This document shows, one piece after another, positions 6,230-14,252 of a stretch of 35,884 nucleotides of DNA. A model generated the notes under the pieces. The model was not told where the DNA came from and made no database searches. It saw nothing but the letters and a program-made list of their open reading frames with translations. Both the position numbers and the translations under genes were made by a program. How positions within the stretch are numbered: position 1 is the stretch's first letter; every line of letters begins with the position of its first letter. The stretch spans positions 1 through 35,884 of the forward strand of contig JAIBBS010000078.1 of assembly GCA_019694555.1 (NCBI GenBank), given 5' to 3'. Source of the DNA: Nannocystaceae bacterium (GTDB lineage Bacteria > Myxococcota_A > Polyangia > Nannocystales > Nannocystaceae).

Positions 6230-8436
6230 CAGACGTCGGCCTCGACCTCGAGCTCGGGCACCATGATGGCTTCGTAGGCGCGGCGCGAGAAGCCGCGGAT
6301 CTCCGTGACCTCCGCCAACGGCAGCTCACCGCGGATCGCCGCGCCGGACTCGCTCACGTCCCTGAGTGTAGCAAGCGCGCGGCGGGCCGCAGTGGAAACT
6401 CGCGGGTCGGGTGCGTCCGCGAGCGCGGCCACGGCATCGTGACCGGGGCGCGCCCCACCGTGGTCCCCGACCCCGTCCGACAGCGCGATCTCGGCGAACG
6501 ACCGCGCGACGCGCTCGATCGCCACCGCCTCGCGCGGCGAGTTGGCCTCGCGCCGCAGCAGCTGGCACAGCCGCCGCAGCGCGATCGGGCCGAAGCCGCC
6601 CAGGGCCCGGGCGACATCCAACCACACGTTCGTCGGCTCGACCACCAGGGCGTCCGACAATGGGCCCAGCGCGTCGGGGTCGAGCGACATGCCCAGCAGG
6701 ATCGCCGCGGCCTGCCGCAGCTCCCGACGATCCGAGCGCAGCTTGCCGACCAGGCCCACGACGGCGCGCGGGCCCAGATCGGAGAGCTCGGGCAGGATCG
6801 CGAGCAGCTCGTCGCCGTCGAAGCGCTCGAGCGCATCGAACAGCGCCTCGAGCTGCTCGGGCGTGGAGCGGTTGCTCTGAAGCAGCTCGGTCGCGGCGCG
6901 CAGCCGCGTGCGCGCGTCGGTCAGCTGCACCACCAGCGTGTGGGCGTCGGGCTCGCGCACGTCGATCACGCCCGCAGCCGCCGAAGGCGGCGTCGCGCGC
7001 GGTCGCGGTCCCTCGGGCAGATCGAGCGCGCGTCGCAGCGGATCGGGCGGCGGGATGTCCTTGCGCTCGCACACGTCGAGGATCGCGTGCCACGCCGCCT
7101 GCGCCTGCTCGGGCTCGAGGTCGCCCTCCTCGCCCTCGTGCAGCTCGCGGTTGCGCGAGAGCTTCGTGACGTAGTCCGGCAGATCCTCGGCCAGGCCCGA
7201 CGCGACCACGCGGCGCCAGAACCGGCGCGGCGCGACGATGCCGTGCTCGAGCGCGCCCGCGAGCACGCGGCGACGGATCGCGTCGTACTCGGGCATCGGC
7301 AGGCCCTCGACCTCGAGCAAACGCGCGAGCGTCTCCTTGCGCGAGACGCGATCGAGGTGCTCGAGCGCGCGGGTGGCCTCGAGCGCCCCGACGACGTGCT
7401 GGTAGGCGCCCGGGGCGATGGTGACCTTGGTCTGCGACAACCGATCTTCGACGCCCTCGGCGACCAGGCGGTCGCACGCGTCGCGGAAGCGCTCGGGCGG
7501 ATGATCGCCCTGGGTCAGGGCCGCGCGGGCGGACTCGAGGCACAGCGCGGCGTTGGACTCGAGCCCCAGCGCGTTGACGTCGCGCACGCAGCGGCCCGCC
7601 GGCGCGCTGCCGACCAGACGCAGCGCGAAGCGCTGCGACAGCAGGCGGAACACCTCGATGGCCGCGGGCTGGCCCGCGTCGACCAGCGCGTCGATGCAGC
7701 CCTGCTGGCCCATCCACGCCGCGATCACGCGCACGCCCAGCAGCGGATAGCCGCGGTTGCGCAGGTGGATCGGGCGCGCGTCGAGCTTGGCGTCGCGCCA
7801 CTTGGGCAAGCGCTCGTCGTCGAGCGCGATGTGGATCACCGGCACGCCGTCTTCGATCTCGAGCCCGCAGACGAAGGCCCCGATGTCGCGCCGCGGTGGC
7901 ACGGCCGCGGCGACGCCGTCGCTGGCGATCGCCTGCGGCACGCCGCTGCCGATCGGGATCGGCGTGCCGGGTTCGTGCATCGGCGTGGGCGCGGCGCGCT
8001 CGGGTGGCGGCCGCCGTCGCGCGCGATGGGCGGTGGTCTCGGACTCCTCGAGCACCGCGCGGCGAGCGGTCGCCTCGCCGGGGCCCAAGAAGCTCAGCTC
8101 GGGCTGCAGGATCCACGGCTCGGCGCGCTCGACGTGCGCCCGCAGCCACGCGAGGTGGGCCGCGAGCACGTCGAGCACGTCACCGCGCAGCTCGTCGGGC
8201 ACGACCAGCGTGGCCCGGCGCGCGACCGCGTCGACCTCGAGCCACGCACCGAGCGCGACCGCGGCGCGACCACAGCTGGGACAGTGGCCCTCGAACGGGC
8301 CCTGCCGGCGCAACCGCTCGGCCACCGCGGCCTCCTCCGGGAGATCGACCGACACGCGCCGCCACGCCGGGAAGGTCGCGCCGCACGAGCAGGCGAACAG
8401 TCGGGTCGTCGAGCGCGCGGCGTCGGTCGAGTCCAC
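6229..8436 (-). CDS. CpXC zinc-ribbon protein with C-terminal HEAT-like repeats
   Basis: 735 residues from the preferred GTG at 8436; an open frame continues to 8574 but those 46 residues are Arg/Ala-rich, precede the domain and would cover the likely promoter. Residues 14-75 match the CpXC domain: CSCG (C16, C18), the SVDLPEE...LRRQGPFEGHCPSCG block (C52, C55), then VVPDELRGDVL. The middle (roughly 180-480) is Arg-rich and globular with no family I recognise. Residues about 520-700 contain helical pairs like HEAT repeats (LLAILPELSDLGPRAVVGLVGKLRSDRRELRQAAAILLG is read as two). CpXC domains are known in proteins of unknown role, presumably zinc-binding. No signal peptide or membrane helix. 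It is coupled to the phosphoesterase downstream, so the two probably act together, for instance as scaffold and enzyme (inference). Confidence 0.72.
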   Translation of the reverse strand: MDSTDAARSTTRLFACSCGATFPAWRRVSVDLPEEAAVAERLRRQGPFEGHCPSCGRAAVALGAWLEVDAVARRATLVVPDELRGDVLDVLAAHLAWLRAHVERAEPWILQPELSFLGPGEATARRAVLEESETTAHRARRRPPPERAAPTPMHEPGTPIPIGSGVPQAIASDGVAAAVPPRRDIGAFVCGLEIEDGVPVIHIALDDERLPKWRDAKLDARPIHLRNRGYPLLGVRVIAAWMGQQGCIDALVDAGQPAAIEVFRLLSQRFALRLVGSAPAGRCVRDVNALGLESNAALCLESARAALTQGDHPPERFRDACDRLVAEGVEDRLSQTKVTIAPGAYQHVVGALEATRALEHLDRVSRKETLARLLEVEGLPMPEYDAIRRRVLAGALEHGIVAPRRFWRRVVASGLAEDLPDYVTKLSRNRELHEGEEGDLEPEQAQAAWHAILDVCERKDIPPPDPLRRALDLPEGPRPRATPPSAAAGVIDVREPDAHTLVVQLTDARTRLRAATELLQSNRSTPEQLEALFDALERFDGDELLAILPELSDLGPRAVVGLVGKLRSDRRELRQAAAILLGMSLDPDALGPLSDALVVEPTNVWLDVARALGGFGPIALRRLCQLLRREANSPREAVAIERVARSFAEIALSDGVGDHGGARPGHDAVAALADAPDPRVSTAARRALATLRDVSESGAAIRGELPLAEVTEIRGFSRRAYEAIMVPELEVEADV

Positions 8437-8449
8437 CAGCTTGCCCGCG

Positions 8450-8479
8450 ACGATAGCCGTCTGGCGGCGCAGGTGTAAA
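8450..8479 (-). promoter_or_regulatory. Candidate promoter of the CpXC/phosphoesterase operon
   Basis: On the minus strand TTTACA (8479-8474), an 18-base spacer and TATCGT (8455-8450) resemble a sigma-70 promoter. Transcription would begin about 6 bases before the GTG at 8436, giving an almost leaderless message and supporting that start over the longer frame. Confidence 0.45.
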
Positions 8480-8487
8480 GCCGCCAG
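8461..8487. promoter_or_regulatory. Inverted repeat enclosing the -35 box (possible operator)
   Basis: CTGGCGGC (8461-8468) and GCCGCCAG (8480-8487) are perfect 8-base inverted arms with an 11-base spacer, giving centres about two helical turns apart. The candidate -35 TTTACA lies within the spacer and edge. This is the geometry of a dimeric repressor site. Arms are GC-rich, so chance cannot be excluded. Confidence 0.4.
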
Positions 8488-8590
8488 CGTCGCGGTGCAG
8501 ACCCGCGCGCGCAGCCGCGAGAGCACGACGCGCGCCGCGGGCCCGCACGGCGCCGCGGCGCGGCGGGGGATCACCGGCCACGGCCCGTGC

Positions 8591-8596
8591 TAGATT
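8591..8596 (+). promoter_or_regulatory. Extended -10 box (TGC TAGATT)
   Basis: GTGCTAGATT contains a TGn extension and a TAnnnT -10 core upstream of the small acidic protein gene. A start site near 8603 would give a leader of about 25 bases before the ATG at 8628. No clear -35 is visible. The same box recurs upstream of three other genes in the window. Confidence 0.4.
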
Positions 8597-8627
8597 GCGA
8601 GCGTCCAGGGGCCCACGCCCCGAAGCG

Positions 8628-9401
8628 ATGTCCTCCCCGCGCAAGCCCAACACGCCGCCGCGCACCGACGAGCCGGGCGGGCACGCGAGCGACGACGAGC
8701 TCGGCCGCGCACCGCGGGCGAGTGCGCCCGTGGTCCGCGACGCCACCGCGCCGCCGCCTGCGACGCGAGCCGGCCCGCCGATGGCCGCGGCGCTCGCGAC
8801 TGCCTTCGCCGAGCACGTCCAGCGTGCCCTGGGCGTGCCGCTCGACGGCAGCGAGACCTCGCTCGCGTTCGCGGATCACTACCTGCGCACCGCCACCGAC
8901 GGCACCCGCGGCCCCATCGCCGCGCTGGTCGCGGCCGAGGCGGGCGCGTACTATGGTGAGCTGGTGCGACAGCTGCTCGGCGCGCAGTGGATCGGCGAGG
9001 GCTCCGATCCGCGGCGGCTGCGTCTGCTGCTCGAGCACCAATTCCTGCACTTCTCGCCCATCGACCAGGCGCGCGAGATCCTCGCGGGCCTGCGCGAGGA
9101 CGACGACGACGACGACGACGATGCGCCCGAGGCCGACGAGCCGCCGCTGGACACCGCGTTCCACGCCCGCAGCACGCCCGAGGCCAGCCACCCCGACGCC
9201 CCGACCGACGCGAGCTGGCTCGCCGACCGCCTCGCCGAGCTGCCGCCGGTGGCCGCGGGCGAGTACTACAGCCTGACGTGCCGCTTCGAGACGCTCAAGC
9301 TCGTGCTCGAGCTGCTGGCGACCAAGCACATGTCCGAGGGCCGCAGCCCGCGGACCTACGCGCTCGACGACTACCTCGCCGCGCTCGCGCCGCGCCACTG
9401 A
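8628..9401 (+). CDS. Acidic hypothetical protein, leader of the giant TPR genes
   Basis: 257 residues from the ATG at 8628. I do not recognise a family. Residues 1-50 are Pro/Asp/Gly-rich and probably disordered. Two helical segments follow: about 52-147 (MAAALATAFAEHVQRALGVPL to DQAREILAGLRE) and about 190-255 (WLADRLAELPPVAAGEYYSLTCRFETLKLVLELLATKH), separated by an acidic linker with eight consecutive Asp residues (158-165). No signal peptide or membrane helix, so it is likely cytoplasmic. It precedes the 1595-residue TPR gene by 63 bases on the same strand. An upstream ATT at 8595 would lengthen it by 11 residues, but that codon lies in the -10 box and is an unlikely start. Function unknown. 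Confidence 0.72.
   Translation: MSSPRKPNTPPRTDEPGGHASDDELGRAPRASAPVVRDATAPPPATRAGPPMAAALATAFAEHVQRALGVPLDGSETSLAFADHYLRTATDGTRGPIAALVAAEAGAYYGELVRQLLGAQWIGEGSDPRRLRLLLEHQFLHFSPIDQAREILAGLREDDDDDDDDAPEADEPPLDTAFHARSTPEASHPDAPTDASWLADRLAELPPVAAGEYYSLTCRFETLKLVLELLATKHMSEGRSPRTYALDDYLAALAPRH
9099..9122 (+). repeat. GAC trinucleotide run encoding eight Asp
   Basis: Seven GAC codons and one GAT in tandem encode the poly-Asp linker of the 257-residue protein. It is a simple repeat open to length change in steps of one residue. Confidence 0.8.
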
Positions 9402-9451
9402 ACGGCCCGGGGCGCCGGCCTTCGCGCGTGATCGCGGACCCCGGGCTCGTG

Positions 9452-9457
9452 TAGACT
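9452..9457 (+). promoter_or_regulatory. -10 box TAGACT of a likely leaderless transcript
   Basis: TAGACT ends 7 bases before the GTG at 9465, so initiation at the usual 6-8 base distance would fall on or beside the start codon. There is no Shine-Dalgarno sequence before that GTG. The hexamer fits a TAnnnT core; no clear -35 is seen. Confidence 0.5.
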
Positions 9458-9464
9458 GCCCGGC

Positions 9465-12400
9465 GTGAACGGCGTCGAGGAGATGCCCCTGCAGGAAGTG
9501 CTGCAGGCCCTCTCGCGCACGCCGATGACGGAGCCGCAGCTGCGCGCTGCGCTGGCGACGACCTGTGCCCGTTGGCACATCGTCCGCAACGAGACCAACG
9601 ACGCGATCCGGCATCTCGGCCACGCGCTCGACATGGTCCCGGATCTGCGGCCGGCGATGCGACTGCTGCACCGCATCTACCTCGATCGCGGCGACGTGCG
9701 CTCGGCGGTGATGTACCTCGACCAAGAGATCCGCGCGACCCGACACCCGCGCGAGGCCGCGGCGCTGTACCGCGAGCGCGGCCTGTTGGTCGAGGCCTAC
9801 TTCCACGATCTCTCGGCCGCGCAGCAGTGCTACCAGGCCGCGCTCAAGGCCACGCCGCGCGACCTCGCGGTGCTGCGCGCGGTCGAGCGGGTCTCGCTGG
9901 CGCGCGGCGACGTGTTCTGGCTGGTCGCGAACCTCGAGTCGCAGCTCGAGGTGCTGCAGGACCCGGCGCTGTCGGCGGGGCTGCTGCACGATCTCGCGAT
10001 GCTCGAGGCGCGGCACCGCGGCGACCTCGGGCTCGCCGGCGATCTGTTGCTGGGCGCGCTCGAGCTGCAGCCCGGCCACGCGGTGCTGGCCGCGGATCTG
10101 TTCCGCGTCGCCGAGGTCGCCGGCGACACCGAGCTGATGCTGCACGCGCTCGAGCTCGAGGCCGACGCGCGCCCGGCCGGCGCGCGCGCGATGCCTCTGG
10201 CGCGCGCGAGCCTGGCGCTGCGAGACGCCCGCGAGCGGCAGGCCGCGCTGCAGCTGCTGCAGGCCGCCGCGCACGAACAGCCGCACTGCTTCAGCCTGTG
10301 GCGCAGCCTCGAGGAGCTCGCGATGGGCATGAGCCGCTACGAGGTCGCGCTCGACGCCCTCGCCGGCCAGCTGCGCGCGCTCTCGCCGGGCGAGGACGCA
10401 CCGCTGCGCGCGGAGCTGTACTACCGCGTCGGTCGGCTCGCGCTGTTCCGGCTCGACCGCCCCGCCGACGGGCTCGCGGCCATGCGGCGCGCGCTCAAGC
10501 TCAACCCCGCGCACGTGCCCGCGCTCGAGGACACCGCGCGCTTCCTCGGCGCCGGCGGCATGTGGTCGCAGCTGCTCGAGCTGGTGCGGGTCGAGATCGG
10601 CGCGGCCAAGGCCAACGGCATCTCCAGCGAGGAGCTCGCGCTGCTGCACCTGCGCGCCGGCCAGCTGCTCGAGGAGCGCCTGGGCGAGGTCGAGGGCGCG
10701 CGGCGTCACTACGAGTCGGCGATCGCGGCCGCGCCGGGCTACCGCCCGCCGCGTGACCGGCTCGAGCGGCTGCTGCACCAAAGCGGCGACCGCCCGGCGT
10801 TGCAGGCGTTCTACGCCGCCGAGCTCGCGGCCGCACGCACGCCCGCGCGGCGCGGCTTCCTGCTGTCGGTGCTGGCGCAGCTGCACGCCAACGACGACGA
10901 CATCGAGCCCGCGATCGCGCATCTGCGCACGCTGCTCGAGCTGCGACCCGACTCGCTCGCGGCGCTGCAGCTGCTCGCGCGGCTGCTCGCGCGCGGGCGT
11001 CGCGACGCCGAGCTGCTGCGGGTGACCGAGCGAGAGATCGCGCTGACGCGCAGCCCCGCGCGCGCGGCCAAGCTGCTGCACCGCTGCGGCGAGCTGGCGC
11101 TGGCGCTGGGCGACCGCGCGCGCGCGCGGGTCGACTTCGGCCGCGCGCTCGAGTCGGTCGACGATCACAAGCCCGCGCTCGAGGCCCTCGGACGACTGCT
11201 GCGCGAGGACGGTGACCACGAGGCCCTGGTGACGCTGCTGCGCAAGGAGGCGCTGTACGTCAACGACCGCGCGGGCCAGGCCGCGCTGCAGCTCGAGATC
11301 GCCGCGGTGCTCGCGGGCAAGCTCGGCCGCGCCGAGGAAGCGCTGGCGGAGCTGCAGGCGCTGCTGGGCCGCTGGCCGCGGCACCTGCCGGCGCTGCACG
11401 CCGCCGAGAACCTCGCGGCGCAGCTGGGTCGCGCCGAGGTGCTGCTGGGCCTGCTCGAACACCACATCGCCGCGGTCGCAGGCCCGCGCACGCGCGCGCT
11501 GTTGCTGCACCGCGCGGCCTCGGTGCGCAGCAGCACCGGCGACGACGAGGGTGCGGTGCGCGACCTGGTGCGCGCGCTCGAGCTGTGGCCACAGCTGGGC
11601 GTCGCGCGGGCGCGACTGCTGCGGCTGTACGAGAAGCTCGGCAACAGCCGCGAGCTGCAGGCCTTCGCCGAGGCCGGCCTCACCGCCGAGCGCGGCGCCG
11701 ACGATCGCCGCGCGATGGCGCTGCAGCTGGCCGAGCTGACGCCCAAGCCGGTGGTCGCGATCCAGTACCTCGGCGCGGTCGCGGAGGCGCGGCCCGACGA
11801 CTACGTCACGCAGCTGCGGCTGGCGCGGGCGTGCGGTCAGGCAGGTCGTCCGTCGCGACAGGCCGGCGCGCTGCTGGCCGCGCTGCGCCGCTTCGACGAA
11901 GGCAGCGCGCCCGACGATCCCGGCCTGCTCGCGCTGCGCTTCCGTGCCGCGCGCGCCGAGGAGGCCGCCGGCAACCTCGACGCCGCCGACGCGGGCTACG
12001 CCGCGATCTGCGATCAGTCGCCCGGCTTCACGCTCGCGCGCCGCGGACGACTGCGGCTCAAGGAGCGCCGCCGCGAGGCCTCGGTCGCGCGCAGCACCAG
12101 CGAGCTGCAGGCCGCCGCGATCGCCAGCCCCAGCGCGGCCGAGCGCGCGGCGCTGCTGACCATCGCGGCCGAGCAGCACGAGCACCGCATCGATCTGCGC
12201 GCGGCGCTGGCCGCCATCGACCAGGCCATCGAGGCCTGCGAGGGCTACCAGCCGGCCTGGCACGCGCGCGCGCGCATCCTCGAGCGCATGGGCGATCCCA
12301 GCGCCCGCAACGAGGCCATCGCGACGCTCGAGCGGCTCGCGACCATGCAGCGCGACGCCAGCCATCGCGCGCGCACGCTGTGCCGCGCCGGCGCGCTCGC

Positions 12401-14252
12401 GCTGCGCGGCGGCGACGACGAGCAGCTCGGCGCGCGCGCGTGGCCGCTGCTCGCCGAGCCGCTCGCGGTCGACCCCGCGCGCGACCGCGCGTTCGTGGGC
12501 CTGCAGCGCGCCCGTCCGCGCCGCGCGAGCACGCAACCCGACGCGACCCTGGCCGAGGCGCTGCGCCGGCGCATGGACGCGGCGATCCAGGCCGGCACCC
12601 TGCGCGCGGCGTCGCTGCGCGATCTGGCCCGCACCGCCGCGGTGGTGGCCGGGCCGCAGAGCGCCGCCACGCTGCTGCAGATCGGCCTGGGCCACGTCGA
12701 GGCCGACGCGGGGCTGCACGTCGACCTCGCGCACGCGCACGCCAAGCTCGGCGCGTGGCCGGCCGCGGTCGCGGAGCTCGACCTCGCGCTGGGGCTCGAG
12801 CAATCGCCCGAGCGCCGCGCCGCGCTGCACTACTTCGCCGGCGATGCCCGCGAGCGCGCGGGCGATGGTGCCGGCGCCACCTCGCACTTTCTCGCCGCCG
12901 CCGACGGTGGCTTCTATCCCAAGCACGCGCTGCGGGCCGCCGAGCGGCTGGCCGCCGCCGCCGGCGACGTCGCGCGGCGGGTGACCGCGCTGCAGGGCCT
13001 GGTCGGCATCGCCGACGGCTCCGAGCGCGCGCACAGCCTGCACGCGCTGGCGGAGGTGCACCGCACCGAGCTGGGTCAGCCCGAGGTCGCGGTCGATCTC
13101 ATGCGCGAGCTGTTGCTGCTGCGACCGACCGACGTCGACGTCGCGCTCGAGCTGCGGCGGTTGCTGCTGCGGCTCGGTCGGCAAGAGGAGGCCGCGGCGG
13201 CGTCGCTGGCCGCGGTCGCACACCAGCGCGCGTGGCTGCGCGCGGCCGCGACCACGCGCGAGCACCGGCCCGAGACCACCGCGCAGCCGGTGCTGGGCCT
13301 GCTGCGGCTGTTCGACGCGCTGCTCGAGCACGACGGCGAGTACCTGTGCGCCGCCGCGCTCGAGGTGCTCTCGCCGCAGCTGGTGCCGCCGGGGCGCAGC
13401 TGCGACGAGCTCGCGGCCGAGCCGTGGCCGCTGCCCAAGCCGCAGGAGGGCCGCCCGTTCGACGCGTTCGTCGGCGATCTGCCGCACGCCAGCGCGTTCG
13501 ATCTGCTGCGCGAGGGCGTGTTCTACCTCGGTGAGCTGCCGGGCACGCCCGCACCGGCGGTCGATCTGACGCCGAGCCGCTCGATGCCCGCCAACGCGCC
13601 GGTCGTGATCGCCGTGCGCGCGATCGCCAACGCCATGGGCGTGCCGCAGCCGCTGGTGTTCGTCGATCAGAACCAAGACCACGAGATCGAGGCGCGCCTG
13701 GGCGGCGCGCCGGCGCTGGTGGTCGGCCGCCGGCTCGCGGCCGCGCCGTTCAACGCGACCGCGCGCGATCGCATCGGTCGCGCGCTGCTGCGGTTGTCGA
13801 CCGGCGGCGACGGGCTGCACCGCCACACCGAGCCCACGCGCCTGCTGGGCCTGTGCGTGGCGCTGTGCCAGGCCTGCGGCGTCACGCTCGACGTCAACCA
13901 TCCCTACGATCGCCGCTTCGCGCAGGAGGTCGCCGAGGCGCTGCCGGGCCGCGAGGCCATGGCCCACCTGCACGAGACCGCGCTGGCGTTCCGCGACACC
14001 AGCGAGGGCTTCGATCCCACGGTGCTGCGCGCGACGCTGGCGATGGCGGAGGACCGCGCCGGCGTGCTGGCCTCGGCCGATCCGCGGCCGGCGCTCGAGC
14101 ACCTGCGACGCATCGACGAGCTGGTCCACCCGCGCGGCGCGATGCTGGTGGGCTACCTCTTGTCGGACGATCACATCGGCCTGCGCCGCACGTTGGGCTA
14201 CGAGCTCGAGCTCAACGTGCCACGCCGCCGCTCGCAGGAGGCCTCGCGATGA
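9465..14252 (+). CDS. Giant TPR protein, first of a paralogous pair
   Basis: 1595 residues, almost all tandem TPR-like helical pairs, recognised by repeated phrases such as AALYRERGLLVEAYFHDLSAAQQCYQAAL, LYYRVGRLALFRLDRPADGLAAMRRALKLNP and ALGDRARARVDFGRALE. TPRs form superhelical scaffolds for binding other proteins. From about residue 1378 the repeats give way to a globular domain that is clearly homologous to the end of the next protein: both contain an RLG(G/A) strand region, FDPxxxRA, (A/S)ADP and a closing LLSDD...LG. No signal peptide or membrane helix, so it is probably cytoplasmic. The GTG at 9465 is preferred because of the TAGACT box; an ATG at 9483 has GAGGAG directly against it, which is poor spacing. 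The stop overlaps the next ATG. Function unknown; a scaffold or motility/regulatory role is only a guess. Confidence 0.85.
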   Translation: MNGVEEMPLQEVLQALSRTPMTEPQLRAALATTCARWHIVRNETNDAIRHLGHALDMVPDLRPAMRLLHRIYLDRGDVRSAVMYLDQEIRATRHPREAAALYRERGLLVEAYFHDLSAAQQCYQAALKATPRDLAVLRAVERVSLARGDVFWLVANLESQLEVLQDPALSAGLLHDLAMLEARHRGDLGLAGDLLLGALELQPGHAVLAADLFRVAEVAGDTELMLHALELEADARPAGARAMPLARASLALRDARERQAALQLLQAAAHEQPHCFSLWRSLEELAMGMSRYEVALDALAGQLRALSPGEDAPLRAELYYRVGRLALFRLDRPADGLAAMRRALKLNPAHVPALEDTARFLGAGGMWSQLLELVRVEIGAAKANGISSEELALLHLRAGQLLEERLGEVEGARRHYESAIAAAPGYRPPRDRLERLLHQSGDRPALQAFYAAELAAARTPARRGFLLSVLAQLHANDDDIEPAIAHLRTLLELRPDSLAALQLLARLLARGRRDAELLRVTEREIALTRSPARAAKLLHRCGELALALGDRARARVDFGRALESVDDHKPALEALGRLLREDGDHEALVTLLRKEALYVNDRAGQAALQLEIAAVLAGKLGRAEEALAELQALLGRWPRHLPALHAAENLAAQLGRAEVLLGLLEHHIAAVAGPRTRALLLHRAASVRSSTGDDEGAVRDLVRALELWPQLGVARARLLRLYEKLGNSRELQAFAEAGLTAERGADDRRAMALQLAELTPKPVVAIQYLGAVAEARPDDYVTQLRLARACGQAGRPSRQAGALLAALRRFDEGSAPDDPGLLALRFRAARAEEAAGNLDAADAGYAAICDQSPGFTLARRGRLRLKERRREASVARSTSELQAAAIASPSAAERAALLTIAAEQHEHRIDLRAALAAIDQAIEACEGYQPAWHARARILERMGDPSARNEAIATLERLATMQRDASHRARTLCRAGALALRGGDDEQLGARAWPLLAEPLAVDPARDRAFVGLQRARPRRASTQPDATLAEALRRRMDAAIQAGTLRAASLRDLARTAAVVAGPQSAATLLQIGLGHVEADAGLHVDLAHAHAKLGAWPAAVAELDLALGLEQSPERRAALHYFAGDARERAGDGAGATSHFLAAADGGFYPKHALRAAERLAAAAGDVARRVTALQGLVGIADGSERAHSLHALAEVHRTELGQPEVAVDLMRELLLLRPTDVDVALELRRLLLRLGRQEEAAAASLAAVAHQRAWLRAAATTREHRPETTAQPVLGLLRLFDALLEHDGEYLCAAALEVLSPQLVPPGRSCDELAAEPWPLPKPQEGRPFDAFVGDLPHASAFDLLREGVFYLGELPGTPAPAVDLTPSRSMPANAPVVIAVRAIANAMGVPQPLVFVDQNQDHEIEARLGGAPALVVGRRLAAAPFNATARDRIGRALLRLSTGGDGLHRHTEPTRLLGLCVALCQACGVTLDVNHPYDRRFAQEVAEALPGREAMAHLHETALAFRDTSEGFDPTVLRATLAMAEDRAGVLASADPRPALEHLRRIDELVHPRGAMLVGYLLSDDHIGLRRTLGYELELNVPRRRSQEASR

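Noticed and set aside
8571..14174. A 1867-codon open frame on the minus strand opposite the first giant TPR gene
   Set aside because: Its product is Gln/Arg/Ala/Gly-rich with no domain, and it mirrors the codon bias of the plus-strand gene, as expected for antisense frames in very GC-rich DNA.
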